DNA of 64,000 nucleotides from NCBI GenBank assembly GCA_015548865.1, contig JADMXW010000016.1:1-64000 (forward strand), given 5' to 3'. Below the pieces are notes generated by a model. The model was not told the DNA's origin. It did no database searches and saw nothing but the letters and a program-made list of their open reading frames with translations. The translations under genes and the position numbers were made by a program. This stretch comes from Serratia marcescens (lineage in GTDB: Bacteria > Pseudomonadota > Gammaproteobacteria > Enterobacterales > Enterobacteriaceae). This document shows positions 62,513 to 64,000 of the stretch, piece by piece (position 1 is the first letter of the stretch; each line of letters begins with the position of its first letter).

Positions 62513-63829
62513 TTAATGAGGCATTGATTCCCCAGCATTAAGCTGAGGGATAATCTGTTGCAGCGCCTGCATCAAATTGTTGGCCCAAAAACGGCCATCG
62601 TTGGTCAACCTCAGGCAGGTTGACGTATCGCGGATTAATCCGGCTTCATGCCATTGACGCAGTAACGGGGTCAGTACGTCTGCCTGCGGTGTTAATAGCG
62701 GCAGGACCACACGCCCAATTTCAATACCGGCTTGCAAGCGGTGCTGCCAAGCGCCGGCCTTGCTGGCAGGCGTCATCATCGCGATCGGTTTCTCACCGTT
62801 ATCCAGCTTCGCATAGTAACGTTCCAAATCACGCTCCATCATATACGCTTGACCGTTAACATTACCGCCCGCGCCACTCCCCATGGCCAGGCAATCAGCT
62901 CCCTGTTTAATGAGCAGATTATAAAGATTGCGTTCACGGGTCGTTTTTGCCCAATGGCTGTTGCTCAACTGATGCCAGCCAGCGTTGGCAAGAAAATCCG
63001 CGCCTGTGTGATAGAAATCGCGCCGTTCCATCACCTCTGGCAACGTCACTCGCTGGTTCTCTGCCGCTTTTGCCAACGGTGTGGTCGGTAGCAGGTTCAA
63101 CGCATACAGATCGACGCCATCCAGAGGCAGATCGCTGACAATCGCTAAATCTTCGCGCCAGCTTTCTGCCGTTTGTCCCGGTAAACCGAACATCAAATCA
63201 CACACTACGGCAGCTTTATCCCGGCGGCACAGGTTTTCTAAAAAGTGGATAAGCTGCTGTCTGTCAAACAAACGCGCCATTCGCTGACGTATACGGCTAT
63301 CAAAAGTTTGAACCCCAATGGAAAACCGGTTTGCCCCCGCCTCAAGACAGGCATCGATACGTTCATCATCAAACCCGGCGCTACGCCCCTCAATGGTTAT
63401 CTCGCAGTCAGGGGCCAGCGGTAGGGAGGTGCGGATTGCGCGAATAATCTGAGACAGTTCGTCAGCGGACAACGCCGTTGGCGTGCCACCACCAAAATAG
63501 ACCGCGTGAATGGGGGCGGACTGATGCAGTGTACTTTCCGCTTCCAGCGCCAGTTCCTGCAACAGGTAACGGGTGTAGGCGGCGGTGCTGTCATCACGCA
63601 GCTTGTTCTGATAAAAGCCGCAGAAGGTGCAGTGCGTGGCGCAGAAAGGGATGTGTAAATAGAGCAGACGCTTGCGCGCGGGCACGGTCTGCTGACGCAG
63701 CGCTTGCCAGCTTGCGGCTACCTGCTCTGGAGAGAGCGGTACATGATTACGCCAGGGCATTGCCATGCGCCGCGCCGCGAACGGTTGCTCGCCGGGCTGG
63801 GCGTAATACGGCGTTAAATCAATGTTCAT
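62513..63829 (-). CDS. chuW: Radical-SAM haem-degrading enzyme ChuW (anaerobilin synthase)
   Basis: From ATG 63829 (MNIDLTPYY, matching the E. coli ChuW N-terminus; upstream GTG/ATG codons add seven residues) the 438-residue enzyme carries the radical-SAM cluster motif CATHCTFCGFY (Cys63, Cys67, Cys70). It also has a HemN-like fold (YFGGGTPTALSADELSQIIR, RFSIGVQTFDSRIRQRMAR). ChuW opens the haem ring without oxygen, releasing iron as anaerobilin forms. It is first in chuWXY. The haem receptor and ABC transporter are not in the window. Confidence 0.93.
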   Translation of the reverse strand: MNIDLTPYYAQPGEQPFAARRMAMPWRNHVPLSPEQVAASWQALRQQTVPARKRLLYLHIPFCATHCTFCGFYQNKLRDDSTAAYTRYLLQELALEAESTLHQSAPIHAVYFGGGTPTALSADELSQIIRAIRTSLPLAPDCEITIEGRSAGFDDERIDACLEAGANRFSIGVQTFDSRIRQRMARLFDRQQLIHFLENLCRRDKAAVVCDLMFGLPGQTAESWREDLAIVSDLPLDGVDLYALNLLPTTPLAKAAENQRVTLPEVMERRDFYHTGADFLANAGWHQLSNSHWAKTTRERNLYNLLIKQGADCLAMGSGAGGNVNGQAYMMERDLERYYAKLDNGEKPIAMMTPASKAGAWQHRLQAGIEIGRVVLPLLTPQADVLTPLLRQWHEAGLIRDTSTCLRLTNDGRFWANNLMQALQQIIPQLNAGESMPH

Positions 63830-63874
63830 CTCTTCCATCATCCTTTCCACTTCTACAACGGTAGAAAGATTAGA

Positions 63875-63889
63875 TGATAACTATTTGTA
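63875..63889. promoter_or_regulatory. Fur-like site upstream of chuW
   Basis: TGATAACTATTTGTA matches the 7-1-7 Fur consensus TGATAAT-N-ATTATCA at ten of fourteen positions and is 46 bp upstream of the chuW start, where Fur repression would be expected. Confidence 0.45.
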
Positions 63890-64000
63890 TTTAGCAACAC
63901 GCAATAGAATAAATTTCAGAAAAAGGCGACGTAAAAGTAAAACGCTCAATAACATTAACATCATCTTTACTTTTGAATTAGAACCCTCATTTAAAATCAA

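Overview
The window is a chromosome segment of a Gram-negative gammaproteobacterium of the order Enterobacterales. Close matches by eye to E. coli proteins (CycA, GlpQ, GlpT, CydABX, AspA, DcuA, YidH/YidG, FdoGHI, FdhE, ChuWXY) support this. Several features point away from Escherichia and towards a plant- or insect-associated family such as Pectobacteriaceae or Yersiniaceae, but the genus cannot be fixed by reading alone. These features are a tRNA-Lys with anticodon CTT, a formate dehydrogenase with cysteine in place of selenocysteine, a one-cysteine DksA paralogue, and palindromic repeats of a kind I recall from those families.

Layout. 1-7246: right end of a lambdoid prophage (recombination genes, many small overlapping early genes, excisionase, integrase) abutting tRNA-Lys(CTT). 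7593-9981: cycA, iraP and a nac gene cut down to its DNA-binding domain but with its sigma-54/NtrC promoter still recognisable. 10369-11868: tRNA-Asn followed by an orphan P4/HPI-type integrase. 11970-15339: glpQ and glpT, a glpA stump and an IS3-family remnant. 15636-20761: ylaC, ydcR and a cydABX oxidase operon. 21451-27776: a sugar-type locus with a PRD regulator, a PTS EIIC-EIIB permease, a fumarase/adenylosuccinate-lyase-like enzyme and a NagA-like deacetylase, with a dead RidA-family gene beside it. 27942-36886: a YjfB-like gene, a ToxR-like regulator with a FidL-like partner, and a divergent chaperone-usher fimbrial operon.

36970-41834: a YjjA-like gene, aspA-dcuA and a LysR regulator. 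42304-44702: a DksA2-like gene under a near-perfect Zur box, a Fes/IroE-like esterase and an internally deleted entC, which mark a lost catecholate siderophore locus. 44703-46400: an unrecognised AT-rich gene and yidH-yidG. 46406-54050: an RND efflux tripartite system with a divergent TetR-MFS pair and a 28-bp palindromic operator. 54066-59638: fdoGHI-fdhE, with Fur boxes and a possible RyhB pairing site upstream. 60208-63889: a class I glutamine amidotransferase, a MITE-like repeat and the anaerobic haem-degradation operon chuWXY.

Two themes recur. The first is genome decay: glpA, nac, entC, the RidA-family gene, the IS and the island next to tRNA-Asn are all remnants. The second is metal- and nutrient-linked control, with Zur, Fur, NtrC and CRP sites visible. 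The most promising candidate for an undescribed system is the PTS/lyase/deacetylase cluster at 21775-27776, which suggests import of a sugar carrying an N-linked dicarboxylate-type group.
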